Source: Mycoplasma sp. SG1 (lineage in GTDB: Bacteria > Bacillota_I > Bacilli_A > Mycoplasmatales > SG1). Taken from it: 64,000 nt of DNA. Made by a program: the position numbers and the translations under genes. The DNA is taken from assembly GCF_023612375.1 (NCBI RefSeq), contig NZ_CP076852.1, forward strand, positions 310,001 to 374,000, given 5' to 3'. How positions within the stretch are numbered: position 1 is the stretch's first letter; each line of letters starts with the position of its first letter. Shown here piece by piece: positions 44,001-57,900 of the stretch. The notes beneath the pieces are model-generated. The model was not told the DNA's origin, did no database searches, and was given only the letters and a program-made list of their open reading frames with translations.

Positions 44001-47000
44001 ACAAGCGCAGAACTAAACTATCTAAGATCTTTATTTGATAATTTACAATCAGCATACTTAACTTTAATTCAAAATATCTTAATATATTATGATGGCAACA
44101 TGTCTAATCCAGACAATATTGTCTTTCTTTTTAAACAAGTTCCTAACACTCAAATAGGCAAAGATGTAAAAAAATATCTTGAATTAATCGAAAACTTAAA
44201 TAATAACTTTTCAGGTAAAATTGGTTCAAAAATGACTGATGAACAGTTAGATTTTCTTTCTAAATTTTCAAAATTAGAAATAAATTTTAGCGAATTATCT
44301 AGTTTTAGTAAATCTGCTGAAATATATAATTTATTACGTTATTATTACAAAGAAGGTTTTATCAACGCACTAAGACATATTTTAAAACAGTTTTATCAAA
44401 ATAACAATTTTTACAGAAAATTAAACGATCCTTTGTTTAAAATTTTTGATGTTAATTTTAAACCTACCGATAATAATTATTGAATTAATAAAACTAAAAA
44501 ATATTGAGATGATATTCTAGATAAATTTAAACTAGATCCAGACAAATGGAGCAATGATTTCAAACTTGATGAGTTTATTTTTCTGTTCCTTTTTGATTTT
44601 AAATCAGAAAAAAACGAAAAATATTTTAAAGAAACTAAATCTAATAAAAGATGAATAACCAATTTTTTAACAAATCAAAGTTATAAAATTTCTGACTATA
44701 AAAAAAATTTTTTAAAAGAGCAAAAAGAATATATTAATAGGTTTATAGATGAAGTTCTTTCTTTATATCAAAATTTTAAAAATGAAAAAGATTATTTAGG
44801 TTATGATTACAATGAGTCTAATGTTAGATCAAAGTATAATATTTTTAATTTCAAATCTATTCAAGATTATTTAGCAAAATATAAAGATAAGCTTTCAAAA
44901 GAATTATCAATATCTTATGTTATTGATTCTATTAAAAAATTAAAATCAGATTTTAACCATAAAAAAGGATCTATAACAGAAGAAAGTTTTAACAAAATTG
45001 AAGAAATTAACTTTATACCTAAATTAATCAATATGTTGATTGATTTTAATTCAATTGATTCTACGATTAATGAAGAGGGTTTTAAAGATAGCATTAAAAA
45101 TAATTTACAAAATTTACAATCAATTTTTCATAAAGCGCATTTAGAATTTTGACAACGAATATGTAATATTTTTGGTAAAGATTATGGAATAAACGATCCG
45201 CAAGTTACTAAAGTTATTGATGACTTTAATTCAGCAATTACTACAGCAAAATCCCTAAAAGGGAAATCAACTATAAGTAAAACATTTTCTGATATGTATT
45301 CTCACTATAGCACCCTTCTTAATGCAAATTTAATTTATTTTGATAAGCATTTTGATGCTATTATCACTAAATATTCAAAAGATAATTTAGAAAAAAATGG
45401 CAAATATCTTGGGTTTTGAAATAAGGACTTTAGAAAAAATATTGATATTTTTTTAAAACGTAGTGGTTTAAAAGATAAGTTTCAAGCTAAAATATTAGGA
45501 AATTTTATACCAACTTATTTTAATAAATTCAGTGGTTTCGGACAAGCTGTAAAAAGTCTATTCAAGTATTGAGGTACCAATGCTAATTTTGTTTTTGATG
45601 ATTATTTAATAAAAGGAACAAGCAGTAATGCTGAGTCGATTTATCTTCAACTTTTATTAAAACACGGCGATAGAGGGACTCCTTATAGATACCGAACTTT
45701 AATGGATAATTTAATATCTGTCATAAATCCTAAATACAAAAACCTTGGTCTTAAAAAAATTGTTGAAGTTCTAGAATCTGATGAAACATCAGAGGCACTA
45801 TGAAAATGACAAAAGCAAACAAGAGATTGATATGTTAAATATCTAAAAAAATATTATTTTATAGCAACTGGTGATAAATCTCAATCAGCATCTTGGATTT
45901 TTTATCAAGGTTTAGGTTATAAAGGTTATGAAAACATCTTAAAAGCAATAGATAATGCTACAACTTATGATCAATTAAAAGAATACGATATCGATGGGCT
46001 TATTATAAACCATTCCTTGATAGTCAAATTAAAAGTTTAACAGAACACATAAATCTTTTAAAACAAAAATTTGTTGCAAATAATTCTGAATATATTGGTT
46101 TAGGTTATGATAAAACAAAAAATTTAAACTTTAAATTTAATTTTAAGTTTGACCCTAAAGATGTAATAAATAAACTTACAAGTTATATAAATAATCACGC
46201 ATCATTAAGAAAATTCTCAGATAAAAAATTTGTATATGTCAACGAATTTTTAGAAAAATCATATAACTCTGAGTTAGTTAGACAACCCTTTGATGTTAAA
46301 TTTGATCGCGATAGTGATGTTTTAAATGGTTTTTTAAATGAGCAAAGACAAGCATTTTTAGAAGATTTAAACACTTTTTATCGTATTAATCTCAAAAATA
46401 AACGTTACAACTTATTTAGATTTGATAATCGAAAATTAGAAAATCCCGTTCTTGATTATTGGTATATAAAAAATATTATCGATAAGTGATGAGGAGAAAA
46501 TATTGAAGATAAATTACTGATTGATGGTCAAAAAGCTCAAGGATATGATTATTTTGTTTGATATTATTTTCGCCAAGAAGATTTTGTTAAAGAACAAAAT
46601 AAATTACTTGAAATAGAAGATAAAGCTTACAAACATTTTTTCTTTCAGAAAAAAGATGAAATTCTTTCTATTGATCAGCTTTTGCCTAATATTGATTCAT
46701 TGGTTGAAAAAGTTTCAGTCTTTGGCGATGGTACTACGGTTACACTTTATGATGATTATGTCAATAAAGGAAATTGAGATCCATTTTCTGTTTTATCTTT
46801 TAAAAGAGTGGAATTAAAACAAGGTCAATATACTAGGGTATTTTTCACATTATTTGATTTTTATGGTTATTCTCTTATTTTAGAAGCAGATCCAAGTGTA
46901 TCAGCAGATGAATTTAGAAAATATTTAGAATCAGATACACCAACAAACTTTAAAATTAAAGGTGGAATTTTTTATCGTCCAAGTTTAGGTGATACTAGAA

Positions 47001-47926
47001 CCCAAGTCTTTAACATTGATACAGATGATTTCTTTTTATCAAAAACAAAAGTTGATTTTAATTTAATTTCAATATTACCTGGTAAAAAAACTATAAAACG
47101 TTCTTATCGTTTAGAATTAAAAACAGAAGTTAATGATATTTTAAAACAAGTTAATGTCAATGGAGAACAATTGGATCTTTTCTTTGATAAAGATAAATAT
47201 AAAGGTGTTCAAACCCTACCATATCCTGCATTATTATTTTATGAAAAACGAAAAGATGGAAACGATCAAGATTTATGACGTCTAAACTTTTTAGTTATTC
47301 CAAATAGATATGATGAATTTAGATCTAAGAACCAACTAATTAGTTCAAGCAACGCGAAGATTTTTGATGAAGCATCCGTTTTTACGATCCAATTTATTTA
47401 TAACAAAGATGATCACGATATTAAAAATGCTACTTTTAAAATATTCAACACCCATTTTTATCGAAAACTTACTGGTAATAGAATAGTTGACATTACAACA
47501 ACATTTACAAAAGATAAATTTTTAAAAGATAAAATAGTTGATGAAAATGTTATGTCTTTTGATCTTTCAAGGGTTGATCCTGATAATAAAACAGTTCCAT
47601 ATATAAAATTAAACCAACAACAAATCAAAGATTTAATTCCAGGGGTTCTTGTTGTAAATATTGATAAAATAGTAGCGCAATTTCCAGTATGAGCTATTTA
47701 TTTAGTATCAGCTATCGGCGGCGCATTATTTGGTCTTCCAACTCTTTGATTTTTACAAAGAAGATTAAGATATGCATTATCTTACAGAAGAAGTATCAAA
47801 AAAATTGATGATGAAGTTAAAAAACATCTACCAAGCAAAAAACATCCAAAAAAACGCAAAAAACAATCAGGTGAACTTTTTGAAAAAAAAGTCAATAAAT
47901 ATAACGATCCTGAAAAATATGAATAA
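41070..47926 (+). pseudogene. Giant membrane-anchored surface protein 1, frameshifted
   Basis: Would encode ~2,285 residues. The ATG at 41070 gives MKKKGLIFLILELFVLQLQ, a signal peptide or anchor without lipobox. The frame runs 1,656 codons with many TGA Trp codons to TAA at 46038. Alignment with giant gene 2 shows one base missing at about 45996 (GATGGGCTTATT versus GATGGTGCCCATT). From there the other frame is open to 47924-47926 and includes the conserved C-terminal domain, membrane segment AIYLVSAIGGALFGLPTLWFL and basic tail. Tandem 14-residue repeats lie near residues 120-160. It may be a real frameshift or an assembly error. Confidence 0.85.
41427..41552 (+). repeat. 42-bp tandem repeat inside giant gene 1
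   Basis: Two near-identical units (41427-41468, 41469-41510) and a third partly diverged one, encoding DSPxLESNKEKILN. The matching place in giant gene 2 has only one degenerate unit (LNDSSPLENVKDI). Confidence 0.85.
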
Positions 47927-48005
47927 ATTTCAGATAATAATTGATTAAAGATAAGGCACTTTACAACTAGTTTTTTAAACTAATTCTAAAACCAACAATT
48001 ATAAA

Positions 48006-48053
48006 AATAATCCTATTTTTTGAAAAAAAATAAAAAATGGGGTTATTTTTTAT
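48006..48053 (+). terminator. Terminator after giant gene 1
   Basis: Stem AATAATCCTATTTTTT / AAAAAATGGGGTTATT allowing G-T pairs, 10-base loop, then T run. It lies in a duplicated block also found at 40876-41000. Confidence 0.8.
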
Positions 48054-48068
48054 TTTTTATATTGTTTC

Positions 48069-48074
48069 TATAAT
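48069..48074 (+). promoter_or_regulatory. -10 box of giant genes 2 and 3
   Basis: TATAAT in TTTCTATAATTTATT, the same context as before giant gene 1. The leader to the ATG at 48175 is about 95 bases, longer than for gene 1. Confidence 0.5.
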
Positions 48075-48174
48075 TTATTGATATTTCCAACACTAAAATT
48101 AAAAAATTAATTTAAAAAATTAAAATTTAAAAAAATAAAGTTAGTTAATAAGATAATAAATCGCTTGAATATAT

Positions 48175-51100
48175 ATGAAAAAAAAAGGATTAATTTTTTT
48201 AATATTGGATCTGTTTATTTCACAACTTCAGGATGTTAAAACGATAGTTCATAGCAATATTAATGATAGTTTTACTTCAGATGAAATGGATCTTTTTGAT
48301 AATTCTATATCTGAAACATTGAAAATGATAAAAGAGATGCATAAAAAGATTAATTTATCTTCTGCTAAAGATGAATTATCTGGAAGCGATGATGATGAAA
48401 TTACTGAAAGCGATATTAATAAGTTTAAAAATTTATTTATAAATAATATTCAAAACACTAACTTAAAAAATAGCTTTAACTCACATCATAAAAATTTCAC
48501 TTCTTTTTTAAATAATGACAGCACGTTAAACGATTCATCTCCGTTAGAAAACGTTAAAGATATAATATTTCATCCACCTCATACTAAAAACCCTCCAGTT
48601 TTAAATGATGTGTCTAAAGATGAACCTAAAATAATTCCAAATATTATTTCACGCGATGTATACAATGATATAACAAATTCTAAATCTGTTCAATCTAAAT
48701 TTTTAGATATTTTTTTTATTCATGTTTTGAACGGAAAGATTGATTCTGGTAAGTTTTTATTTAAAAACGACGATGGTAAACAAAAATTTTTAAAAATTGA
48801 AGAATTATTTATTAATAATAAAAATAATATTTTAGAAAAACCAGATGATACAGAACAATTTAAAGTTTTTGCAGCGGAGATAGAAAAAAATAAAACCAAT
48901 GTTGATATAAATGCTAGAGCAAACTTGCTATATAACCATATTGCTAATACGCTTAAAACAGCGGCTTCTGGAGACAAGAAGGCAGGAAGATATATCTTTT
49001 ATTTTTTTAACACTTTAGCAGCTATTGTCCAAAAAACCGATGATAAAGAAATATTTAATATTAGAATAAATGCCAAAATTGAAAGCATTAAGGAACAAAT
49101 TAAAAAATATAAACAGCTGATCGACGTTCTTAATCAATTACCTTCTAATAAAAAATTAAAGAAATATATTTCAACTTTAAAAGAAAATCCATCAGGGGCA
49201 TATAAAGGAACAATTAAGATTTTTTTTGTAGGATCAGATAAAAAAAGATTAGCAGAAAAATTCAACAAGTTATTAAAGAATTATGGGATTAATGATGAAC
49301 GTAATTATAACCTAATAGAAGTTTATGAACTAAATAAAAATGAACCACAAGAGTATACAAACTCTAATTTTCAGAAAATTTTTATAAATTTATCAGGGGA
49401 CTCTGAACCTTTTGTTCCAGCCAATTATCTAACCAAAACCGATATAGACTTTGAACAGAATTTTATTAACTTAACATTTGCTCAAGAAAAAGATATTAAA
49501 GATTATTTTCTTTCATTAATGAACGTATTGATGAATACTATCAAAAACAAAACCAATTTGGACCAACTTATCCAATTGATATCCGAATCAAATTGGGAAA
49601 ATATAGATATTTCAGAATTGGATAAATTGATAAACTTTGATTTTTTAAGCATAGGTATAGGAGATATCAAGTATCCATGATTTATTAATATTTTAGATAT
49701 TTTAGAAACAACTGCTAATAGTAAAAATATTAAAACCGGATTTATTACCTTTAATGAAATACTCCCTGATTATCATAATACTTTTAAACAAAAATTTTTT
49801 AAAGATTGATTAAATTTTTTTGTTTTACTTAACCTTAATTTTAATGATAACATCAACGACTCAGAAAATGGAGTATTTAGTAAGTATTTTGATAAATTAA
49901 TTAATAATTTTTCAAGATCTACTTTCACTTCATATGGTTATGAAGAGATTAAGGATATTTATGATTTTGAAAAGGTATATAACAATTTGGGTTTATATAA
50001 TCTCTTACAAAAACTGATGAAAGCTAAACAAAAATTCATAGATTTATATCAATACCTAAAAAAAATATACAATCATAAAGGTGCTAGAAATATAATTTTT
50101 AATACAAACATATCCAAAGAATATGTAAAATTAGTAGAAATGATATATTCTTATGAATTTTTTAAAATAGATTGAGAAAATTTTGATAATTTTATAACCA
50201 ATTCAAATGATAGAACCATTTTCCTTGATACAACAAAGACTGATCAGTATATTATTTTTATAACAAATTTTCCAAAAATTGATGATTTTGAAAAAAACAT
50301 ATTAAATTCAAAAGAATTAGAAAATATTTGTAATTTATCTAACCAACAACCCAATGATAAAAATATTTTTGAAACTATTAAATCTACTATAAAAAGTGAT
50401 ATTAAAAAATATAACGATGATACTATTAAATTTAATTTTTTTCTAAAAGAATTTTTCAATCTATTAGCAGATGAAGAATATAAACAATTGGAAAATACTT
50501 CGATCGTTTTATCTAATAAAAAAGGTTCTTCTCAAATAAAAAAATTATTAAATGAATTAAAGAACGAACTTAATTTTTCAACAAACCATGAAACTTTATT
50601 GAAGTGAAATAAATTATTTTCTTCTTTAGAACACGATATAAAGATTGAATCTATCCAAAAATTATTTAATGATGCTCAAGCTGGTTCTATTAACTTTTTA
50701 TATGACGATATAGAGTTAGAACTTATAACTAAAGATGCCACAATCAATTCTATAGATAAGGATTTTAATATTGTAATTTCAAATAAATTATTAGATATAT
50801 ATAAAAATGATAGAATAAATATTTTTTTACAAAAGATCTATATAACTACTTCTTTTAAAGAAAATCAAAACGCTAATGATAGTGATAATATTCAAAATTT
50901 TTTTAAAACCGTTAGTAGAAATTTACTTCTTTTTAAAAACGTTTTATTAACTATTCCTTTTTTTCCAAAAAATACAAGCACAGAGCTAAACTATCTAAGA
51001 TCTTTATTTGATAATTTACAATCAGCATACTTAACTTTAATTCAAAATATCTTAATATATTATGATGGCGATATAAATAATTCAGATAATATTGTCTTTC

Positions 51101-54100
51101 TTGTTAAACAAGATCCTAACACCCATGTAGACAAAGATGTAAAAAAATATCTTGAATTAATCGAAAACTTAAATAATAAATTTTCAGGTAAAATTGATTT
51201 GAAAATGAATGATGAACAGTTAGATTTTCTTTCAAAATCTAAATATTTAAAATCAGAAATAAATTTTAGTGTATTATCTAATTTTAGCGAATCTTCTGAA
51301 ATATATATTTTATTACGTTCTTATTACAAAGAAGGTTTTATCAATACATTAAAATATATTTTAGAACAGTTTTTTCAAAATAAAAATTTTTATGGGAAGG
51401 AAAACGATCCTTTGTTTAAAATTTTTAATGTTAATTTTAAACCTACCGATAATAATTATTGAATCAACAAAAACAAAAAATATTGAGATGATATTCTAGA
51501 TAATTTCGAGCAACAAGAACGCAATGAATATTTTGATTTTGATGATTTTATTTTTCTGTTCTTTTTTGATTTTAATACAGAAAAAAATAAACAATATTTT
51601 AAAGAAACCCAATCTAATACAAGATGAATAACCAATTTTTTAACAAATCAAAGTTATAAAATTTCTGACTATAAAAAAAATTTTTTAGAAGGACAAAAAG
51701 AATATATTAATAAGTTTATAGATGAGGCACTTTCTTTATATAGAAATTTTAAAAACGAAGATGGTTATTTAGGATATGATTACAATGAACCTAATGTTAC
51801 ATTAAATTATAAATCAATTAATATCTTTAATTTCAAATCTATTCAAGATTATTTAGCAAAATATAAAGATAAGCTTTCAAAAGAATTATCAATATCTTAT
51901 GTTATTGATTCTATTGAAAAATTAAAATCAGATTTTAACCATATAAAAGGTTTTATAACAGAAGAAAGTTTGAACAAAATTGAAGAAATTAATTCTATAC
52001 CTAGATTAATCAATATGTTGATTGATTTTAATTCAATTGATTCTACGATTAATGAAGTGAGTTTAAATAAAGATATCATTAAAAATAATTTGCAAAACTT
52101 ACAATCAAGCTTTCATAAAGCACATACAGATCTTTGACAATGAACATGCAATCGTTTTGGGAAAGACTATAAGATAAATGATCCTCAAGTTATTAAAGCC
52201 ATCAATGATTTTAATTCAGAAATTACTAGAGTAAAATCCCTAAAAGGGGAATCAACTATAAGTAAAACATTTTCTGATATGTATTCTCACTATAACAGAC
52301 TTCTTAAGGCAAATGTAATTTATTTTGATAATTCTTTCGATGTTATCATCGCTAAATATTCAAAAGAGAATTTAGAAAAAAACGATAAATATCTTGGATT
52401 TTGGGATAAAAGTTTTAGAAAAAACATTGATATTTTTTTAAAACGTAGTGGTTTAAAAGATAGTTTTGAACCTAAAATATTAGGAAATTTTATAGATTCT
52501 AATTTTAATAAATCAAGTGGTTTTGGACAAAATGTAAAAAGTCTATTTGAAAATTGAGATAACCATGTTAATTTTGTTTTTGATGAATATTTAGCAAACG
52601 GGACAACCGATGATGCTGAGATAATTTATATTCAACTTTTACTAAAAAAAGGTTCACCTCAAACTCCTTATATATACAAGAATTTAATGGATAATTTAAT
52701 ATCTGTCATAAATCCTAATTATAAATATATTGGTCTTAAAAAAATCGTTGAAATTTTATCTTCTGATGAAACATCCAAATTACTATGAAATTGACAAAAT
52801 CAAACAAGAGATTGATATGTTAAATATCTAAAAAAATATTATTTTATAGCAACTGACGATAAATCTCAATCTGCATCTTGGATTTTTTTTCAAGGTTTAG
52901 GATATAAAAGTTATGAAAATATTTTAAAAGAAATAGACAATAGTAATACTTATGAGCAATTAAAAGAATATGATATCGATGGTGCCCATTATAAACCATT
53001 CTTTGATAGTGAAATTGAAAGTTTAACAGAACACATCAATCTTCTAAAACAAAAATTTATTGAAAATACTCCAGAATATATAGGTTTAGGTTATGATAGT
53101 GCAAAAGATTTAAACTTTAAATTTAATTTTAAATTTGACCCTAAAAACATAATAAATAAACTTACAAGTTATATAAATAATCACGCATCATTAAGAAAAT
53201 TCTTAGATAAAAAATTTGTATATGTCAACGAATTTTTAGAAAAATTATATAACCCTAAATTAGTTAAACAACCTTTTTATGTTAAAATTGATCCTGATAG
53301 TGATGTTTTGAACGGTTTTTTAAATGAACAAAGACAAGTATTTTTAGAAGATTTTAATTCTTTTTATCGCTTTAATCTAAAAAATAAACGTTACAATTTA
53401 TTTAGATTTGATAATCGAAAATTAGACAATCCCATCCTTGATTATTGGTATATAAAAAATATTATCGATAGTTGGTGAGGAGAAAATATTGAAGATAAAT
53501 TGCTGATTGATGGTCAAAAAGTTAAAGGATATGATTATTTAGTTTGATTTTACTCTCGACAAGAAGATTTTATACAAGAACAAAACAAATTACTTGAAAT
53601 AGAAGACAACGCTTATAAACACTTTTTCTTTCAAAAAAAAGATGAAATCTTTTCTATTGAGGATCTTTTACCTAACACGGATTCATTGGTTGAAAAAGTT
53701 TCAGTCTTTGGCGATGGATCTACGGTTACACTTTATGATGATTACGTCAATAAAGGAAATTGGGACCCATTTTCTGTTTTATCTTTCAAAAGAGTGGAAT
53801 TAAAAAAAGGTGGAAATAAAAGAGTATTTTTCACATTATTTGATTTTTATGGTTATTCGCTTATTTTAGAAGCAGATCCAAGTGTATCAGCAGATGAATT
53901 TAGAAAATATTTACAATCATATACACCAACAAACTTTAAAATTAAAGGTGGAATTTTTTATCGTCCAAGTTTAGGTGATACTAGAACCCAAGTCTTTATC
54001 ATTGATACAGATGATTTCTTTTTATCAAAAACAAAAGTTGATTTTAATTTAATTTCAAGATTACCAGGTAAAAAAATTAGCAAACGTTCTTATCGTTTAG

Positions 54101-54900
54101 AATTAAAAGCAACAGTTGATGATATTTTAAAACAAACGAATATTAATGGAGAAAAATTGGATCTTTTCTTTGATAAAAACAAATATAAAGGCGTTCTAAC
54201 TTTACCATATCCTGCATTATTATTTTATGATAAACAAAAAGATGCAAAAAATCAAGAGTCATGACGTTTAAACTTTTTAGTTATTCCTAATAGATATGAT
54301 GAATTTAAATCTAAAAAACAAATAATTAGTTCAAAAGATGCTAAGATTTTTGATGAAGCATCCGTTTATACGATCCAATTTATTTATAACAGTTTAGATG
54401 ATCATGCCATAAAAAACGCTACTCTTAGAACATTTAACAGCCACTTTTATCGGAAAATTGCTGGTAATAGAATAATTGATATTGCAACAACATTTTCAAA
54501 AGATAGAATAGTTGATGAAAATGTTATTTCCTTTGATCTTTTAAGGGTTGATCCTGATAATAAAACAGTTCCAATTCAAAAATTAAATAAAGATGAAATC
54601 AGAGAATTAATTCCTGGTGATCTTGTTGTAGATATTGATAAAATAGCATCACAATTTCCAGTATGAGCTATTTATTTAGTATCAGCTATCGGCGGCGCAT
54701 TATTAGGTATTCCAGTCCTTTGATTTTTACAAAGAAGATTAAGATATGTATTATCTTACAAAAGAAGTATCAAAAAAATCGATGATGAAGTTAAAAAACA
54801 TCTACCAAATGAAAAACATTTAAAAGAACCAGAAGAAAGAACAGGTGAACTTTTTACAAAAAAAGTTAAAAAACCTAACTACAACAAGAAACCTAAATAA
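48175..54900 (+). CDS. Giant membrane-anchored surface protein 2
   Basis: Intact frame of 2,241 residues with many TGA Trp codons. An N-terminal hydrophobic segment (residues ~4-17) is followed by an acidic, Ser-rich linker (~30-130). A very long Asn/Lys/Phe-rich, probably mostly helical body follows. A Y(L/I)G motif recurs at about residues 1198, 1406 and 1635. A conserved C-terminal domain contains SFKRVELKKGG, FDFYGYSLILEADPS, GIFYRPSLGDTR and LPYPALLFY. The membrane segment is at ~2164-2184, and a 57-residue basic tail ends it. The topology suggests a huge extracellular part anchored at the C-terminus. I do not recognise the family. Gene 3 follows after 15 bases. Confidence 0.93.
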
Positions 54901-54915
54901 ATTGATCAAATATAT

Positions 54916-57900
54916 ATGAAACAAAAGGGATTAATATTTTTAATTTTACAATTATTTGTACTTCAACTTCAAGATATCAAAGCTTCAGTTAGCACAAATT
55001 CATCATTTACATCAGAAGATCTTAGTATGCTAGATGAATCCGTTCTTGAGACATTAAAAAGTTTAAGCAAACTTCAGGAAAAAATCAACAAATTCAGCGA
55101 TAACGAATCAAAATTAAAATCAAATCCAGAAGATTTGTTTCCTATCGAAGAAGAGTTTAATGACTTTAATACATTTTTTATCGATAACTTAGATAATAAA
55201 AAATTAAGAAAAGAATTTTCCAAATTATTTAAACAAGTAATCTCAAACAACAGTAAATTATCTATAAACCAAAGGAATAAAAATTCTAGAAAGAAGATTA
55301 AGCAGGGTAAAATATCACGTAGGCCTAAAAAAATTCAAACTGGTTTCGATGATACATGAATCGTAGAATATAACAATAAATTTAATAATATAAATACTTC
55401 TATTATTAAAAAAAATTTATTAGATTTATTTTTTAAATTATTTTTAAAATTTGATATCAATAAAAAAACCCTAATCGATGACGAACCTTTTTTACTTTTT
55501 GAACAATTAATTAATCAATATCAAAATATTGATGATCGTAATGTTAACGATGATGTTAAAAAATTATTCAAAGAAATAAAACAAAAAATAACCGAAACAA
55601 AAGCGCAAGGAAATCCTCATCAAAGAGCAGAGTTTCTTTATCATTATTTTGATCAGCACAATGAACATAGTGGGCAGGGCACTGCTCAGTTTTTACACTT
55701 TTTAAATATGGTTTCAGATTTATATAAATCATCTGATGCAAGAATATTTAATAATTTATTTGATTCTTTAAAACCTAAATTGAATAAAGATGAAGTGTCA
55801 CAAATTATTACTTTTTTCAAAACCAATATCAAAAAAACTTCAGATTTTAATCAAAACAAAAAGCTTTCATCTATTTTAGAAACTGCTGATAAAAAACCGA
55901 TTTATATTAATATATTTCATAGCCAGAATACAAGGGAAATTTTTCCTTATTACAATTGGACACAAGATTTTTTAGAATATCTAAAACAAAATTATATAAG
56001 AGAAGTTGATGGTTCTGGAGAAAGTAAAAACCCAAATTTTACTCCATCTATAATTGTTAGACAAGGCACTAACCATAGTCATGTTGAGCGTTATTTAAAG
56101 AAACCAAATGAAAACCAAATTTTTATAATTTTAGATAATGATTTTTATGAAGAATTTAAAAAATATTCAAATCAAGATAATTTTGTCGTTCGTTATTTCA
56201 CACATCTAGATAACTATAAGGAATTTTTTTATTCCTTAATTAATTCAGTTATTAAAGGGAATGCTTTAAACAAGTATCTTAATCCTTTAAAAGCTGCTAA
56301 TAATGATGGTGATTATTATTCTGATTATCTAGCAATGGTTAATGGGCAAGATCCATGATTTGTTCAAGTTTTGGAACAATTTGTAAATAATTATGATGAA
56401 TCTAAGCAACCAAGAATTTCAGATGTAATAATGCCTGATTATAAGGAAACTATAGATGAACAATTTTATTTAAATTGGATAAAATATTTTATTTTTGTAT
56501 CATATTTTGGTAATTTACCAAATAATAATCAAAAATTGTATTTTTGGTTATTGCAGCATTTTTATAAAAGTAATTTAAATTCTTTCGATTTAGCTGTCCA
56601 ACGTTTTGTTATGTTGTATCTGTCAGAAGATGCAAGTAAGAAACAGCAAATTATGATTAACTTTGATAAAATTATTCAGAATCTTCCAAAACTACAATTT
56701 ATAAACAGTCATATTGCGCAAATTCCAGAAAGAATAGCAAATAGTATTTTTAATGATTGAAAAGCGCCTATTCATTTATCACAATTAAAAAAATATTCTA
56801 GTATTTTTAAAGATTCTATCAATTTTGTTATTAATAAAGAATATGAGAAGACAATGTTTTTTTTAACTTCTTTGAAAAATGCATCTTGAGTTCCTGATGT
56901 TAATAATCAAGATACCTTTATAAAGAACTTAGATAAGTTTTTTGTTGAATATGCAGAATTTTACGATACAGTATATAGTTATTTTGAATTTATGGAATTG
57001 GAAAAAAAACAACCTCTAAATGCATTATCTATATCAAGTTACATTGAACAAAAAATTTCTATTCATAATCAGTATACGATTGATTTATTGGAATTATTAG
57101 TAGTTTTATATACCACTTTAAAAGGACAGTTAAATTATTTATCCAATTTTACTTTTTTTCAACGCGCAGATACAAATTTTTTTCCTGACCAAAATTCAAA
57201 ATACCACTTTGTCTTTTCATCGCTTGAAGAAATAAAGAAAAAAATGACTGCTACATTAGACAACAATATTTCTAGTTTTTCTCAATTATCTACATTTTTA
57301 AAAACAGAGTTTACTTCAAACTCAGAGAATGGAGAATACTTAAAAAGAAGATGGGATAATCTTTTAACTTCTAACGATTTTCTTTTAGAACCATCAGCAA
57401 AAATCCTTATAGCACAAGGGACACCGTTAAATGACGGTAAGTATAATGTTATTTTAAGAAAGGTTAATAGTAATAATATTACAGCTTTAACTAACAAAAA
57501 AAATGAAATTAAAAGATTAAGCAATCAAAAAAAACTTTTTTCTAATTTTTCTGAACTTCAATCTTTTATTACAACTGATTTTCCGTATTATCTTCAAAAA
57601 TTTAACACTTTCTATTTAGAATGGTTCACTGCATACAAAACTATGTTTGCAAATTTATTTACCTTATATCGATGAACTGAACCTAATCTTTCAGAGTCAG
57701 AGTGAGAAGATAATATTTATTTTGGATTATTTTATAACACAACAATAAATAAAAAAGACGAAAATTTAGATGATAATATTAATCAATGACAGATATGATT
57801 AAAAAGGGTTGGCGGGTTTACGATTACTAATTATTCTGGTTTTAATAATGATATAAAATCGTTTTTCAATTTCATCGAAGATAATAATTTAACTTTTGAT

